Both the position numbers and the translations under genes were made by a program. From Albula goreensis (Eukaryota > Chordata > Actinopteri > Albuliformes > Albulidae): DNA of 64,000 nucleotides. The stretch is taken from assembly GCA_022829145.1 (NCBI GenBank), contig CM040751.1, positions 930,001-994,000 of the forward strand, read 5' to 3'. Shown piece by piece: positions 24,786 through 39,666 of the stretch (positions are counted from its first letter, which is position 1; the number at the start of each line of letters is the position of its first letter). The notes under the pieces were generated by a model, which searched no databases, was not told the origin of the DNA, and saw only the letters and a program-made list of their open reading frames with translations.

Positions 24786-26881
24786 ACCGACCGTATTCTT
24801 GCTCGGCTCACTCTGTAGGCGGTAACCGTGGCAACATGAGGATAGAAAGTATTAAAATGACCAAATTTCAGCATACAGCTCTGTGTATAAATGATACAAG
24901 TCTATGGAAAAATCTGTCAAATATTTTCTTTCATCCTACACAGTGAAATTCATAATGACGCAGTTAACAGGACAGAAGCAGTGTGTAGTCTGCTACAGTT
25001 ACCCAGGTAACGCAACAAAAAAAAGAGAAAAAAAAGGTTTATCAAGCGATTTCACAAAAAAATATATCCCAAGGTCTCCCAGTGTTACAATATAAACAAT
25101 GTCATTCATCTAGAAGGTGCTCTGGACTGGGTGGAAGTTCAGCCGTGGGCAGAAAAACGTGGATCTCAATGTGTTACCGTGTCCCATGTGCTAGCAGGGA
25201 TAAAAAGTAGGAAACGTATACTACGCCATTCGCCCTTAGTACCGTAGTTAGCTGCTTATTTTCATGTAGCTCAACAGGCTATCAAATCTTCAGTATCGAT
25301 CTGCCTGAATTACATCTATCCATATCAATTCATACAGATATTAGTAAATGTTGCAACTGTTCTCACACCGACCAAGTAAGGCTACAAGTTGGGTATCCAG
25401 AACAGCAACATAGTGACGGAAGCCGGCTAGATATATCAACTATCCTGGAAACTACCGAACATTTGCTGGAAAATAGTAACATGTAGTTCACAATAATGTG
25501 TTTCAGGATAAGAATGAAATGTCGTGCGGACTAAAAAAAAAAGTCTATGGTATCTTAAAATGAAACTCCTGCTGCACATACCCGGAATGTTATTTCGAGA
25601 GTCAATCAGACTTGCACAGGAGCAGTGCAATGTCTGGCGACTTTGCGCTAGTCCATATTAGGTAACTAGCTACATTATTGGCTTAATCTGGCAGTCTTCC
25701 AAAATGAATGCTTCTTTAAATCATATTGTAATATTTCCTTAATTATTTGTATTTCCTGTTTTGCATTGTTACTTAGCTAAATAACTTGCTAAACGGTTCC
25801 ACGTTTTGCAGGGAATGTACCACAAGTACGCTAACGTCACTGAGGCGGTTTATCGTCTGCATGTGGGGAAAAATCAAAATAAAAGTAAATGGTCTGTCTT
25901 TTTCATGTGTGTTGTCAAAATCGCGGCATTAAAGATGTATTAGGCAACCAGCCCCTAAGTTCGTATAATTTAAAGCCTCACACCCTCATTACATGCCGAA
26001 AATCACTGGGATAAGTGAAGCTGTAAACATACAGGACTTATAGTGTGACACAGATGCCATAAAAGGATGGTATTTACAATCAATGTGATCCCCATTTTGG
26101 CTCTCTGAACTGGCTTTTGGAAGAGAGAAGTTCAGAGTTTGAGCCGTAATGGGAGCTAACAGCTCCACGACTGCAATCCAATCACATTAAAACATTAATT
26201 CGCCGCCTTTAAAATGATCAAATCAGAAAAGAGCTTGTTTTCAGAAGGAAGTCCCTTGGAACTTCATGCTGACCTATAGAATCCCACAACTGTATGGTAA
26301 GGCAGGGCTTATTTCATGATTGTCAGATAGAACAGCCAACGGCATAGTGAGAAAGCTGCACGCTTCCGGATAAGATCCATTGTAACGTGCATTAGCAGGC
26401 CGCGGCGTTGGAGGACACAATTAAACCGTAAGTAATTTGTCATATTTTACAATGTAAAACAGTCTAAAACAACAATATTGTTGACTTATACATGTTATCC
26501 AAGTATTAACGAAGCGTTAATATGTGTTATATCGTTTAACAACATGTACTCGTTGTAAATGAGTTACTTGTCCTCTCGAATCACTCGTCTTGCTAGCAGT
26601 AGCGTCAGTGCGAGTTTCTATGAATGGTAATTCTGTATTAAATCTTCCCAAAACAATGGCGTTTATAAACTATTTTAATTGTAATCATTCGTGTAAACGA
26701 TAGTATGTGGTACTTCAGCCCTAGAAACCTTTTGACTGTCCGGCTGTGCAGCCTTTGCTCTTTCATGCACCGGTTCTGCTACTGTTGAATCAAGCTTACC
26801 ACTACATTTCACAACGAAAAATCTGCAATTCCTGCCGAGTAAGTTTTTAAATTATTTTGCTTTTGTATCGCCACTTAGAAA
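24786..26881. promoter_or_regulatory. Head-to-head promoter region between actmap and snrpa
   Basis: About 2.1 kb separates the two divergent start codons. A noncoding first exon of snrpa probably ends at about 26427 (CC|GTAAGT donor). The 5'UTR intron then runs to an acceptor (CACTTAG) at 26871-26878, leaving two bases before the ATG at 26882. The CpG-containing stretch at about 26380-26425 is the likely start region. Exact transcription starts cannot be fixed from sequence, and no TATA box is obvious. Confidence 0.5.
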
Positions 26882-30035
<3,154 letters not shown>

Positions 30036-30830
30036 CGGCCACACACACAGCTATCTTCAGACAGGCATTCCAACATCACATGCTCCTGTGTCAGAAAATC
30101 ACACCCAAAGATTGATAGAAGATCTTCCCATCCCAAAAAATTGCGTCCGGAATCGTTTCCCGATGTAGGGCCTTATTTCTAAAGTTTACGTCGTCATTGG
30201 AGCGCAGACAGAAATATGCTGTCTTTTTGAGTATTTGAGCTGTTGCTTATAAAGGTAAGGGAGTCGTTGCCATGTTTTACAGTACTGTATGCTTAAATGT
30301 CCTCCAAATCCCATTGAATTGGCTCGTTTTATCCCTTTGTTTTTAAAATGCATTTTTTTCCCCAACCCTTCTAAAGCAGTGGTCTTGTAGCCCTGTGGAT
30401 CTTTAAGTTACTTTAAGCTGCAGTCAGATCAGATCCAAACCACCAGCTGAAGTGGATTTTATCGGTTGTATCGTTTTAATTGACCAGTTAAATGCTCAGT
30501 AAGAAGAACCTGCACGCTGTTCTCGAGGACAAGGATTGGGGGCGGCAATGTTCTAAAGGGTTGTGTTCATATGGAGCTGGTGTTTGGGGGTTCTTCATTT
30601 GGGTAACCGCTAGAGAAGCTCAGCACTCGTTGGAGAAACAGGTAATTTTTTTGGTTTTAATTTTGTGCCCCTGTTAAGCCTTGGAGATCCTGGATGTCTC
30701 GTGTGAGCGTGTTTTTTGTATTGTACAGATACGTTGTTATGAAAAGCATTGCACCCAGAGTCTGGGACTCCAGACATTGTACCTGGAGCTTTTCTGTTGA
30801 ATAGTAAACCTGTTTTTCTTAACTATGGGT
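30036..30830 (+). other. snrpa: snrpa 3'UTR
   Basis: About 770 bases run from the stop codon to an AGTAAA polyadenylation hexamer at 30803-30808, followed by a T-rich and then GT-rich stretch. No canonical AATAAA is visible in between. The end of this UTR carries the U1A-binding boxes listed separately. Confidence 0.7.
30720..30782 (+). promoter_or_regulatory. snrpa: U1A polyadenylation inhibition element, three boxes
   Basis: Three heptamers of the U1A-binding type lie just upstream of the AGTAAA hexamer: ATTGTAC at 30720-30726, ATTGCAC at 30748-30754 (the exact U1 loop core) and ATTGTAC at 30776-30782. Each start is exactly 28 bases from the next, and the last box ends 20 bases before the hexamer. 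In vertebrate U1A mRNA, two such boxes bind two U1A molecules that inhibit poly(A) polymerase, an established autoregulatory loop. Boxes two and three match that element. The first, evenly spaced box is an extra copy. Confidence 0.85.
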
Positions 30831-31376
30831 GTGCTGTTTTTTGTCTGTGTTCATTTTGTCTGGAAAAACTGGTCTTCAGGAGAAAAAAAAAATGCTCCTT
30901 TTGGTTGCATTTACTGTAAGATCTTAAGGTGTTTTGCCTTAACGAAATTCCGAATCACTTGTTTTTCTTGCCTGGTAATGTGGAAGCTCTCAAGATGACC
31001 TTTGACATCAATAGTGCTTGCTTACCAAATTCCAGAAAAATACAAGTTTTACTCCACTCCACTCCATTTGTTGTCATTTTGCTTTTGGTGATTTCCCTCC
31101 ATTACACCTTTGGGATGCTAGACTAAATGTAAGGTTTCAAAACCCTGCATGTTACATGTTAAAAACAAAACATGCTTTGCATTTCTGTAAAACTTTGAAT
31201 AGGAAAACCCTTCTGTTGGCAAACAGCTTAGCTGTGGTTTAAATGAAACTGAATTACAAAAGGTGAATTCATAAATACAATCACTATGCTAACAAACAAG
31301 TCTTCACAGCACCTGGGACGGGTTTTCCAAGAGTTAGAGGCCATTATGCACCCTGTATGTGTGTGTAATTTACATA

Positions 31377-32559
31377 CACTCACTGGCCACTTTATTTGGT
31401 ACACCTGTTCAACTGCCCGTTAACCCAAATATCTAATCAGCCAATCGCATAGCAGCAGCTCAATGCATTTAGGCATTTAGATATGGTCAAGATGACCTGC
31501 TGAAGTTCAAACCGAGCATCAGAATGGGGAAGAAACGTGATTTAAGTGACTTTGAACATGGCATGGTTGTTGGTGCCAGATGGGCTGGTTTGAGTACTTC
31601 AGCAACTGCTGATCTACTGGGATTTTCACACACAGCAATCTCTAGAGAATGGTCAGAAAAAGAAAATATCCAGTGAGCGGCAGTTTTCTGGGCAAAAATG
31701 CCTTGTTGAGGTCAGAGGAGAATGGCCAGACTGGTTCAAGATGATAGAAAGGCAACAGTAACTCAAATAACCACTCATCACAACCAAGGTATGCAGAAGA
31801 CCATCTCTGAATGCACAACATGTCGAACCTTGAAGCTGATGGGCTACAGCAGCAGAAGAGCACACCGGGTGCCACTCCGTTCAGGTAAGAACGGGAAACT
31901 GTGGCTCCAATTCTCATGGGCTCACCAAAACTGGACAATAGAAGACTGGAAAAATGTTGCCTGGTCTGATGAGTTTCAATTTCTGCTGTGACATTCGGAT
32001 GGTAGGGTCAGAACTGGCGTAAACAACATGAAAGCATGGATCCATCCTGCCTTGTATCAATGGTTCTGGCTGGTTCTGGTGGTTTAATGGTGTGGGGGAT
32101 ATTTTATTGGCACACTTTCAGCCCCTTAGTACCAATTGAGCATTGTTTAAATGCCACAGCCAACCTGAGTATTGTTGCTAACCATGTCCATCCCTTTATG
32201 ACCACAGTGTACCCATCTTCTGATGGCTACTGCCAGCAGGATAACGCACCAAGTCCCAAAGCTCAAATCATCTCAAATTGGTTTCTTTAACATGACGATG
32301 AGTTCACTGTACTCAAATGGCCTCCACAGTCACCAGATCTCAATCCAATAGAGCACCTTTGGGATGTGGTGGAACAGGAGATTCATATCATGGATGTGCA
32401 GCCGACAAATCTGCAGCAACTGCATGATGCTATCATGTCAATATGGAACAAAATCTCTGAGGAATTAAGGCAGAATTAAGAATTAAGGCAGTTCTGAAGG
32501 CAAAAAGGGGGTCCAACCCGGTACAAACAAGGTGTATCTGATAAAGTGTCCGGTGAGTG
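31377..32559 (+). mobile_element. Tc1-type transposon, inactive copy
   Basis: Terminal inverted repeats CACTCACTGGCCACTTTAT and (inverted) CACTCACCGGACACTTTAT are flanked by TA on both sides (31375-31376 and 32560-32561). The interior encodes a Tc1 transposase on the + strand: N-terminal helix-turn-helix part from about 31527, WTIEDWKNVAWSDE near 31930-31970, QQDNAP near 32230, and NPIEHLWDVVE near 32345. This is a DDE-type catalytic core. Confidence 0.9.
31527..32540 (+). pseudogene. Tc1 transposase pseudogene
   Basis: The cut-and-paste transposase reading frame is interrupted several times: a stop soon after the N-terminal DNA-binding part (about 31674), another where 'RHSDG' is expected (TGA near 31989), and a stop after QIISNWFL at 32288-32290. 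The catalytic blocks are still recognisable. The copy cannot make an active enzyme. Confidence 0.85.
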
Positions 32560-35500
32560 TATATATCTGCAAACATAACATTTATTTGTTACTATGATAC
32601 AAACTTTACATATATACAGCGTACAATAAACCAAACAACTGCACCTCACTTGTTGATCCTCTGGATCAAGGTTACAGTCTCATGTTCAGTTTCAAATATG
32701 ATGTAGTAAAAGGAATAGTCACCAGCTGGCAGTCTTGAGCTGGTGAGGCGTTGAGTGCAGGTTCGGAGTATATCCATGAGCTTTGCATACAGCTGTGTCG
32801 CATTTCAAACCACTTCTTCACCCCTAACTGAAGTATCCCTGTATAAAAGACATTGGGAAGGATTGTATCCCATGTCCTGGGACGCCTTCACAACGGCCAC
32901 TGTCCATTCCTCTTGCATCGTGAGGAGGGTTAATCACACTTGAAACTGTAAATCACAATAAACATTAAACACAAGCACCATAAAAATCTTCTGTTTCTGT
33001 TCTGCAAATGATAGCAAGCTGCCAGCTGCCTGTTGCGAAGGCCACAACATCTTAAGGCAGCATAGCAGAAAAGGCACCTCTCTATATATCTATCTGGCTA
33101 TTCTGTTCAGTGAGACCTTATCAGAAGTATTTCACTTAAACTTTACTTTTTTTTTACCTGCAGAAACACAACAGAGTGAACCACACCTCCAGTTGTCCTC
33201 CACAACCCCAACATTTTATCTTGTGTCAGAAGAGGAGGGGGTAGCCTTGCTCATGCATCATTAAGTTACAATTGGTGATAGCCAGACAAAATCCCGTTTT
33301 AATATTTTAATCTACGGAAATACAACACGTTTCAAGGTTATTATTTTGTGAATGTGTGTCATGTCCTCCAAACATGGCTACTTTGGTACAAGGTAAGATA
33401 CCCACATACACACATGAATATACACCTGATAATTTTTGTGATACCTGCCCTCCTATGTCTATTTCTCTGTGTTACCTTTCAAAGTAAGAATAAATAAAGT
33501 GATCTCTATGGCTGAAAGGAGATTAGTGATAATTCAATCCAACAATCCAAATTGTGGAGAATTCTGGGAAATGTGAGGGTTTCTTCTGTTGGAATGTAGG
33601 TATATTGTAGAGCGATTGTGGTCAGCATAGGCGTCATTTACAGTGGGGACATGTCCCCACCACGTTTTTCTGGGCCCATTTTGTCCCCACCTGAGTGAAG
33701 CATATATCAGGACTTAAATTGAAAAATATTTAAATATAAATATGATCAAAAAAAAAGAAATCATAATTCAAATAAGGAGGTCTTCGGGTTACGACGGTCT
33801 CGAGTTACCTCGTTTCGTGGTTACGACGCACTCCCATAAATTATTTAAAAAACCTAGTTTCGACCTAAGCGGTTTGGTTCGTAAGTACGACCACAGAAAT
33901 AAAGATAAGAAATTGTTCTCTCTCTTTTTTTTTTTTTTTTTACGAATGTTTCATTTAATTACTGTATTTTATATGTCATTCGTGTGTTGTGTGTACAGTG
34001 TGAGTGACTTTAGGTGTTAATTTAGGTATAATTTAGGTATAAATTCCGACTTATGTCGAAAATCGGCTTACGGCAAGTTGTAGGAACGGAACTCGTTTTT
34101 AAGTCGAGGACCCCCTGTATATAATAAATTAAGAAAAAATAAAAATGGGACAAATCAGGCACATTATATTAGTTTTTCTACCTGCTTTTTAGCATAACTT
34201 TCTCTCCTGCATCAGTTGTCAAACTTCCTCCGTCATGTAACTGATGCTTGATTGGTCAGCAACATCTTAACTGGGTGTGGTTTTGGGTGTGGGCTGTAGA
34301 AATGGACCCAGCCTGATATCAGGGCTCAACGTCTCTCTGCAGTTTGCTGCTCGGGCCACTAAACGGCAAATCCTGACGAAGCTATTTGCAACGGGGCAAC
34401 ACTGCAGAGCCAACGGCATCGCTTGAGTCCTTGATGCTCTGCTCGATTACCATAATCTCCATCGGTTTTGGGGAGGAAGTGAAGAGAAGATGTGATTATC
34501 AGATGTAAACGACAGTGGAAGGTTTTAATTAGCATGCAGAACAGCAACATACACTTTCTCTCGTATGCACTGTATATATTTCGTTTTGACCACCAGTTTG
34601 TCACTATTAAAGCTGCTTTCAAAACGTACTGTAGAGGACGTATGGTCTTCACACAAAACTCAGTTGTGACATAAAAGGATTCAGAAGGGCTTTGTATACA
34701 AGACTTTCTACATTCATCATAACCTAAATGCATGTTAATCAGACATATATGGTTTGGGCAGCTGACAGAAGGTTGTAAGAGTTGGCACATCTCTGTCTGG
34801 ATGCTGATAAATTCAGTATAAATCTCGATAAACTAGATTGGCTAGCCGTAAAAAACTGAACAAAATTTTTTTGAAGTTCATTTTTCATGACAACATGAGC
34901 AGTGTAAATAAACGATCTCTCTCAACTTTGATATGTAATAAAGCAGTACCTTAATCAGTAGGTGATTTGAGGGGGGATGCCATTCCCCTTGTTAGCAAAA
35001 TGACCAAAATGCATCTCTGCCATCCCCATTTTACACGAGTGTGTTGGTTGGTGGTGTGGGTGCAGGGGGTGCTCCCATTGGGCCATCCCCCCGTTAAAAA
35101 TGAACAAATCAAATACTGACCTTAATCAAGGACAGACAGTGCAGGAGGTTGCGAGGTGGCTTGTCAGGTTACCACAGTGGGGTGTTCTCTGTAGCCTGGT
35201 AGCTAATCCTAAAAGGTCCAGTGTTGACTTTTCATGGTAGCCCAGCAAAGAGTCAGAAAGCCATGGCTGTGTTTTCTGACATCCTGGGTCACTAATCGGA
35301 CCCCTTCCACATTTAGGTGTCTGTGTGACACTAATGGATTCAAGATGTCAGTCCTGGACAAATATGTCCCAGACACACTGATCCTGTTCACGCTGATACA
35401 TTCATAATAATAACCATGTACCTCATTGTGTATGATCCCTTACTTTGACCAGACAGAATAAAACTAGCTGTTTAAATTGTGCCACTTTGGCAACATGGTT

Positions 35501-36302
35501 CCCCAACCCTCTGTGAGCTAGCCTCCTGATCATCCCCAATTTCATTGGATTGTTTCCTCTTCTCAAACCAGCGGATGTGCGGTTAGCTTTCTAGACAAAA
35601 TAGGTTGTCATGCATCAACAACACCATATATTTTTCTGTACAGACTTATGGTTGACAGAGGACTTAGGGTGCCAGTGAGAAAAGCAGAAGTAGTAAAACC
35701 AAGGATTCAAAGCCAAATGGACTCCTGGCCCTGGTTTAGCGATAGCACGGCTAAGGCTCAAACTAAAGATTAGAGCCTTTTGCTTGCGCTGAGCAGTAAG
35801 ACAGCTTTAATTGTGTCAGGTTATGCCTGTGGGTTAAACACAGGTGAACCATCCTTGCCACCAGCAAAAACAGGAAGGGTATGAATTCATTTGACACCAG
35901 GATTATCTTTTACTCATTAGGACCATCTAATTTCCTCTGTACGTTAAATCTAAAGTCAGTTAAATCTAAAGTTCAAAGACACATTAACATGAAAACATTC
36001 CATTAAACCATGATTTAAAATGCTTTTATTCTCGTTTAGTACCATCCCACAGAATCACAAAATACTTCTGAAAAATGGAAAACTCCTCAATGGCAGTGAT
36101 TATTTCGTTACATATGAAGGGAACCAACACCATTGCTTCATTCAATCATGACTTTAATGCCTTGACAAGTAGACACAGAAATAAGCAGTTTGTCTAACAA
36201 ATTGAAAGTGGCATCCAAAATAACCCATATAGGCAGCAGAACCAGGTGTTTGAGGTGGATCTACTTTGTTCCTCCGATGCTACTGGGGTAATTCGATGCA
36301 AT
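32560..36302. other. Intergenic DNA between snrpa and the cytokine/rad50 relic
   Basis: Apart from the Tigger-like remnant (33772-34128), no gene was found. A fragment around 33640-33680 ('gggacatgtccccaccacg') has the look of a further degraded repeat. Open frames are short and unsupported. Confidence 0.45.
33772..34128. mobile_element. Tigger/pogo-like DNA transposon remnant
   Basis: One end reads 'tcttcgggttacgacggtct' and the other, inverted, 'ggtcctcgacttaaaaacga'. This is the style of terminal repeat (CTCGGGTTACGAC / CTCGACTTAA) seen in Tigger-type elements. The interior is AT-rich with no transposase. Confidence 0.5.
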
Positions 36303-36525
36303 AAAACATTACATTACATTACTGTCATTTAGCTGACGCTTTCATCCAAAGTGACTTACAGTTGATTAGACTAACCAAGGGCCAATTTCCCTGGGAGCAA
36401 TGTGGGGTTGAGGGCCTTGCTCAGGGGCCCAACAGCAATGGTGTTCTTACTGTGGCTGGACTGGAACTTGAACCGTCAACCTCAGGGGTCCCAGTCATGT
36501 ACCTTAGCCACTAGGCTATAGGCCT
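36303..36525 (-). repeat. tRNA-derived SINE, same family as the 0.6 kb copy
   Basis: On the minus strand the A box is at 36508-36518 and the B box (GGTTCAAGTTCC) at 36463-36474. The body 'gagcaaggccctcaacccc' and tail 'gtaagtcactttggatgaaag' follow, ending in ATTACATTACATT-type short repeats. It is better preserved than the copy at 0.6 kb. Confidence 0.78.
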
Positions 36526-36595
36526 ACCCCACAATGTTCAGCTCCAGCTGGTGTGTGCTCTCATAAGAGATGGGGCAGTTACCAGTAAGTGGGTG

Positions 36596-37263
36596 CTACT
36601 CCTGAAGACAACCACTGTTATCTGTACTACGGAGCAGCTTTGAGGCAGTCCTGCTTCCATTGAAAACTTTTGGTAAGTCTGAACATTGAGTTGAGACACT
36701 TGCGTGCTTGGTGTACACCTTAATTTCCCTGATGAGTTTCTTTCCTTCCACTATGAGTAATTCATTGTTTTCCTTCCAGCACCCCACTTCCAATTCCAAA
36801 ATCTTCTCGGCTTTGCAGAGGTCGTTCATCCGTATTGTAAAATAAGTTTGTTGTCAGAAACTCTTGCCCATTTTCACATCTTGAAATTGTATCAACCATA
36901 CTAACATTAGTTGAAGATAAGGTGTTCACAGAAATATTATTTACCTCACACTGGTGTCCATCAGTCACATCTGCTGTTAGTTTTTATTTGATATCCTGGG
37001 AGAGGAAAAACGAATGCAACATATCTATATATTGCAAAGGCATCCAACATTGATCAAGCTTATGTTTCAGCATAACTAAGAGGAGCCATAGACGCATGTT
37101 GAGAAATGCAAGTTGTAAGTTCAGAAAATTCATGCTTAAATCGACAAAGCGCTACCTCAGGGAGCTTTTCCATGCTGTTCTGGATTTTCACAATCTGCTT
37201 CGAGGGGGAAGGTGCAAAGCTGGCAAGAACCAGAGCCACAAAGAAGAAAACCAAAACGTTAAT
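36596..37263 (-). pseudogene. Decayed IL-4/13-like cytokine gene
   Basis: Read on the minus strand. Exon 1 (37156-37263) encodes a hydrophobic signal peptide (NVLVFFFVALVLASFA) and the start of a helix, ending in phase 0 at CTCCCTGAG|GTAGCG. Exon 2 (36945-36995) is 51 bases, phase 0/0, close to the 48-base exon 2 of mammalian IL4. The distal coding part (to the stop at 36596) contains DLCKAEKILE, resembling the CRAxxxL helix of IL-4/13, then KKLIREIKVY and Cys residues spaced as in the last helix. Lesions: the expected start is ATT (37261-37263), with no ATG between the TATA box and it. Codon 4 of exon 2 is TAA. A one-base shift is needed near 36830 to join NLFYNTDE to DLCKAEK. It lies on the same strand just beyond the 3' end of rad50, as IL13/IL4 do in mammals. 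Another short-chain cytokine is possible. Confidence 0.42.
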
Positions 37264-37343
37264 TCTTCAGATGGGCAAATATGGCCACGGTTGACGGCTG
37301 TTGGCAAGTGATATCTGCAAGGTGAATACCTGAGCAAAAATCA

Positions 37344-37350
37344 ATTTATA
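37344..37350 (-). promoter_or_regulatory. TATA box of the IL-4/13-like gene
   Basis: TATAAAT on the minus strand, about 85 bases upstream of the presumed former start codon. This is a typical arrangement for short-chain cytokine promoters. Confidence 0.45.
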
Positions 37351-37769
37351 TCTTGGCGAAGGCTCTCTGACTCCTTCTATATTCTTCACAAATATCTATA
37401 AGTATCTGTAAATATCCGCTGACACAGATGCACTAGGGTGCTTGCAAATACGGATTTCAAAGTATAGAGTTTACAGGTTCAAGCAACTTAAATATGATGA
37501 CTATCAAAAGCTGCTTTTGTTTTAGTCTGCAATAATTCAATTTTTGGGGAAATTTGAATGGGTTATCTAACCTGGGTGTTTGTACATGTATATGTGTTAC
37601 ACAGTTATTTGAGGAAATTTGTAAATACATTATTTACATTAAATTATTCATATAAATAAGAGCAACATGGAAGGGCTTTACGTTGTTTCTATGTAAATGT
37701 TAGGATAATTTGTTTTTAGCTGAAAAGTCAGTGACTCAGTGTTAGTGATTTGAAGTATTTCCAAGTTTC

Positions 37770-38520
37770 AGGGCTGTGTTTGTAGATGACCACTGCCCTT
37801 ACCTGCTGTGATAACCTTTTGAGAGTCTGTGTGGGTTAGTGGGAAGTAATCAAAATCAGACCTGACGAAGATCCCAAGAGATTGAAAAGTTGTCCGTTCC
37901 ACACAATTAAGTTGAGCGCTGGAGTTCATGACTTTCGTGGGCTTCATCGTTTCGTTTTCGTCATGCAACAGAAAGCCAGACCACCGAGGCTGAGGTAGAC
38001 GGGTGCTAGAACTGAGTACAGTCAAAGTTATAGAAGGGAGATTAATCAAGAAGGTTAGTGAGGTTTGGGGGGTGGCTGTCATTGACTGTGTTACAGTGAT
38101 CTAGCATTAGCAACACTAATGTTTGTGCTAGCGAATGTGGTGGAGCAGGATTGGTAGAATCTGAATTTGGAAATCAAATCAAATAAAAACTACAGTGGCA
38201 TTACTCACCCAGGGGAATTTAGTCATACTTGTTTGACTGACCTATTTTGACAATGAAAAGTTGTGATGGAAACATACGGCGGTAAGCATGTTGCCTTTGT
38301 ATTCGCCTGAGGCCATTACCATCAGACGAACTTGAAACTAAAAGACTGGGGAGCAAAGTCAGCTGTGGTTGCATCACTACAGATACCTGCAGCATCATTA
38401 CAGATGCCGGATACCTCAGAAAACTCGGCAACAACGTGGGCCCAGTCATTCCGCTATCTTCAGAAATCCCCAGAGCCTTCTGATACAGCCAGCCTCTGTA
38501 AGATGTGTTTTATTTACGTT
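37770..38520 (-). other. Unrecognised coding-like exons
   Basis: The minus strand shows exon-like open blocks with plausible splice signals. One block at about 38409-38506 (GWLYQKALGISEDSG) lies between CTTACAG and GAG|GTATCC. A second at about 38250-38360 ends ATAG|GTCAGT. A third at about 37800-38020 (WSGFLLHDENETMKP, LNCVERTTFQSLGIF) ends GCAG|GTAAGG. Phases join between the first two, but the third joins only by a frame change. I do not recognise the product. It lies between the IL-4/13-like relic and rad50, so it could be part of another decayed immune gene or chance. Confidence 0.2.
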
Positions 38521-39666
38521 ATCATTGCAAAATAGACTTCTTTACTTTACATTTCATCTCCATACACTTCAGACAGAGAAAGCATGTTTTGTCAACAGAT
38601 GTTTTTACAGACTGCCCGAGAACAAGTACAGCTTATTTGCGGTCTGTATTTCAGATAACATAACATGACAATCACCATCTTCTGATTGGTGTTTTACTCA
38701 AAACTATGACAACGCACTTTTCTGAATTAAATTACCACACCAGCAGAAGGGAAGAAACCAAAGGTTGTTAACACACCATCAAACTCTATTATTATAAACA
38801 TTATTATATCGTTATAACCTTAATTACATTTGCTGACGTACCGGTAATAACACACAACCTTTTGGAAAGTTCAGTAGCGAAAATAACCACGTTTTAGAGG
38901 TAACAATTCACATAAAAATAATTCATCTGGGCTTTTATTTTGACAGATTTCATGGGCTTATTGCTGCTAAATGCTGCTGGCAGAATAGAGCTGTCCTTAT
39001 CCATCTTTATCCAGGATGGTTCAGTTTGGCGGCACATGTTGTCATAGGTCAGCTGCCACAGGAAGTACATTAAATTACATTAAATTAAAGAGACTTACAA
39101 GGCAAAGTGCATGTGAAAGGTACAAAAAAGATAATCCTAGAGAGAGGTAAAGTCCCAAGTGCCAAAGTTGACAGAATAGACCTGGACGCACCCTATAGAC
39201 TAATCTAGTAAAGGAGAAAATTAAATGAACAACAACCTAGGCTAAAGACAAACTACAGTTAAATGAGTACAGATAAGTGCAATAGTAAACAAAATGCAGC
39301 TGTGTTATTTTTTTAACACGTTAAATATTTCAAATTACTTACCACGTGAATTATTAATTAGCACGTTAATTTTTACAGCACTAGTTAAAGAAAACATTAT
39401 ATCTTACTGAAACCAAGATGTCTGCATAATATCTGAATGATACTAAAGCGACCTGCTATGTCAAAGATTTTAGAACAACGGCCAGTCTTCCTTAGTCGAC
39501 ATGCTGTATCTTGCTTATGTTCCACTATCTTTACTTATGCATATGTTTCGCGCATTTAGATTTCTGAGTTAATACTCATGCACATGCGTGGTACTGTCCT
39601 GGGAGCGTTTTAGCATGTTGACTCTGCAGCACTATCCAATTGGAACATGTGGTGAGGCCTAGTTTG

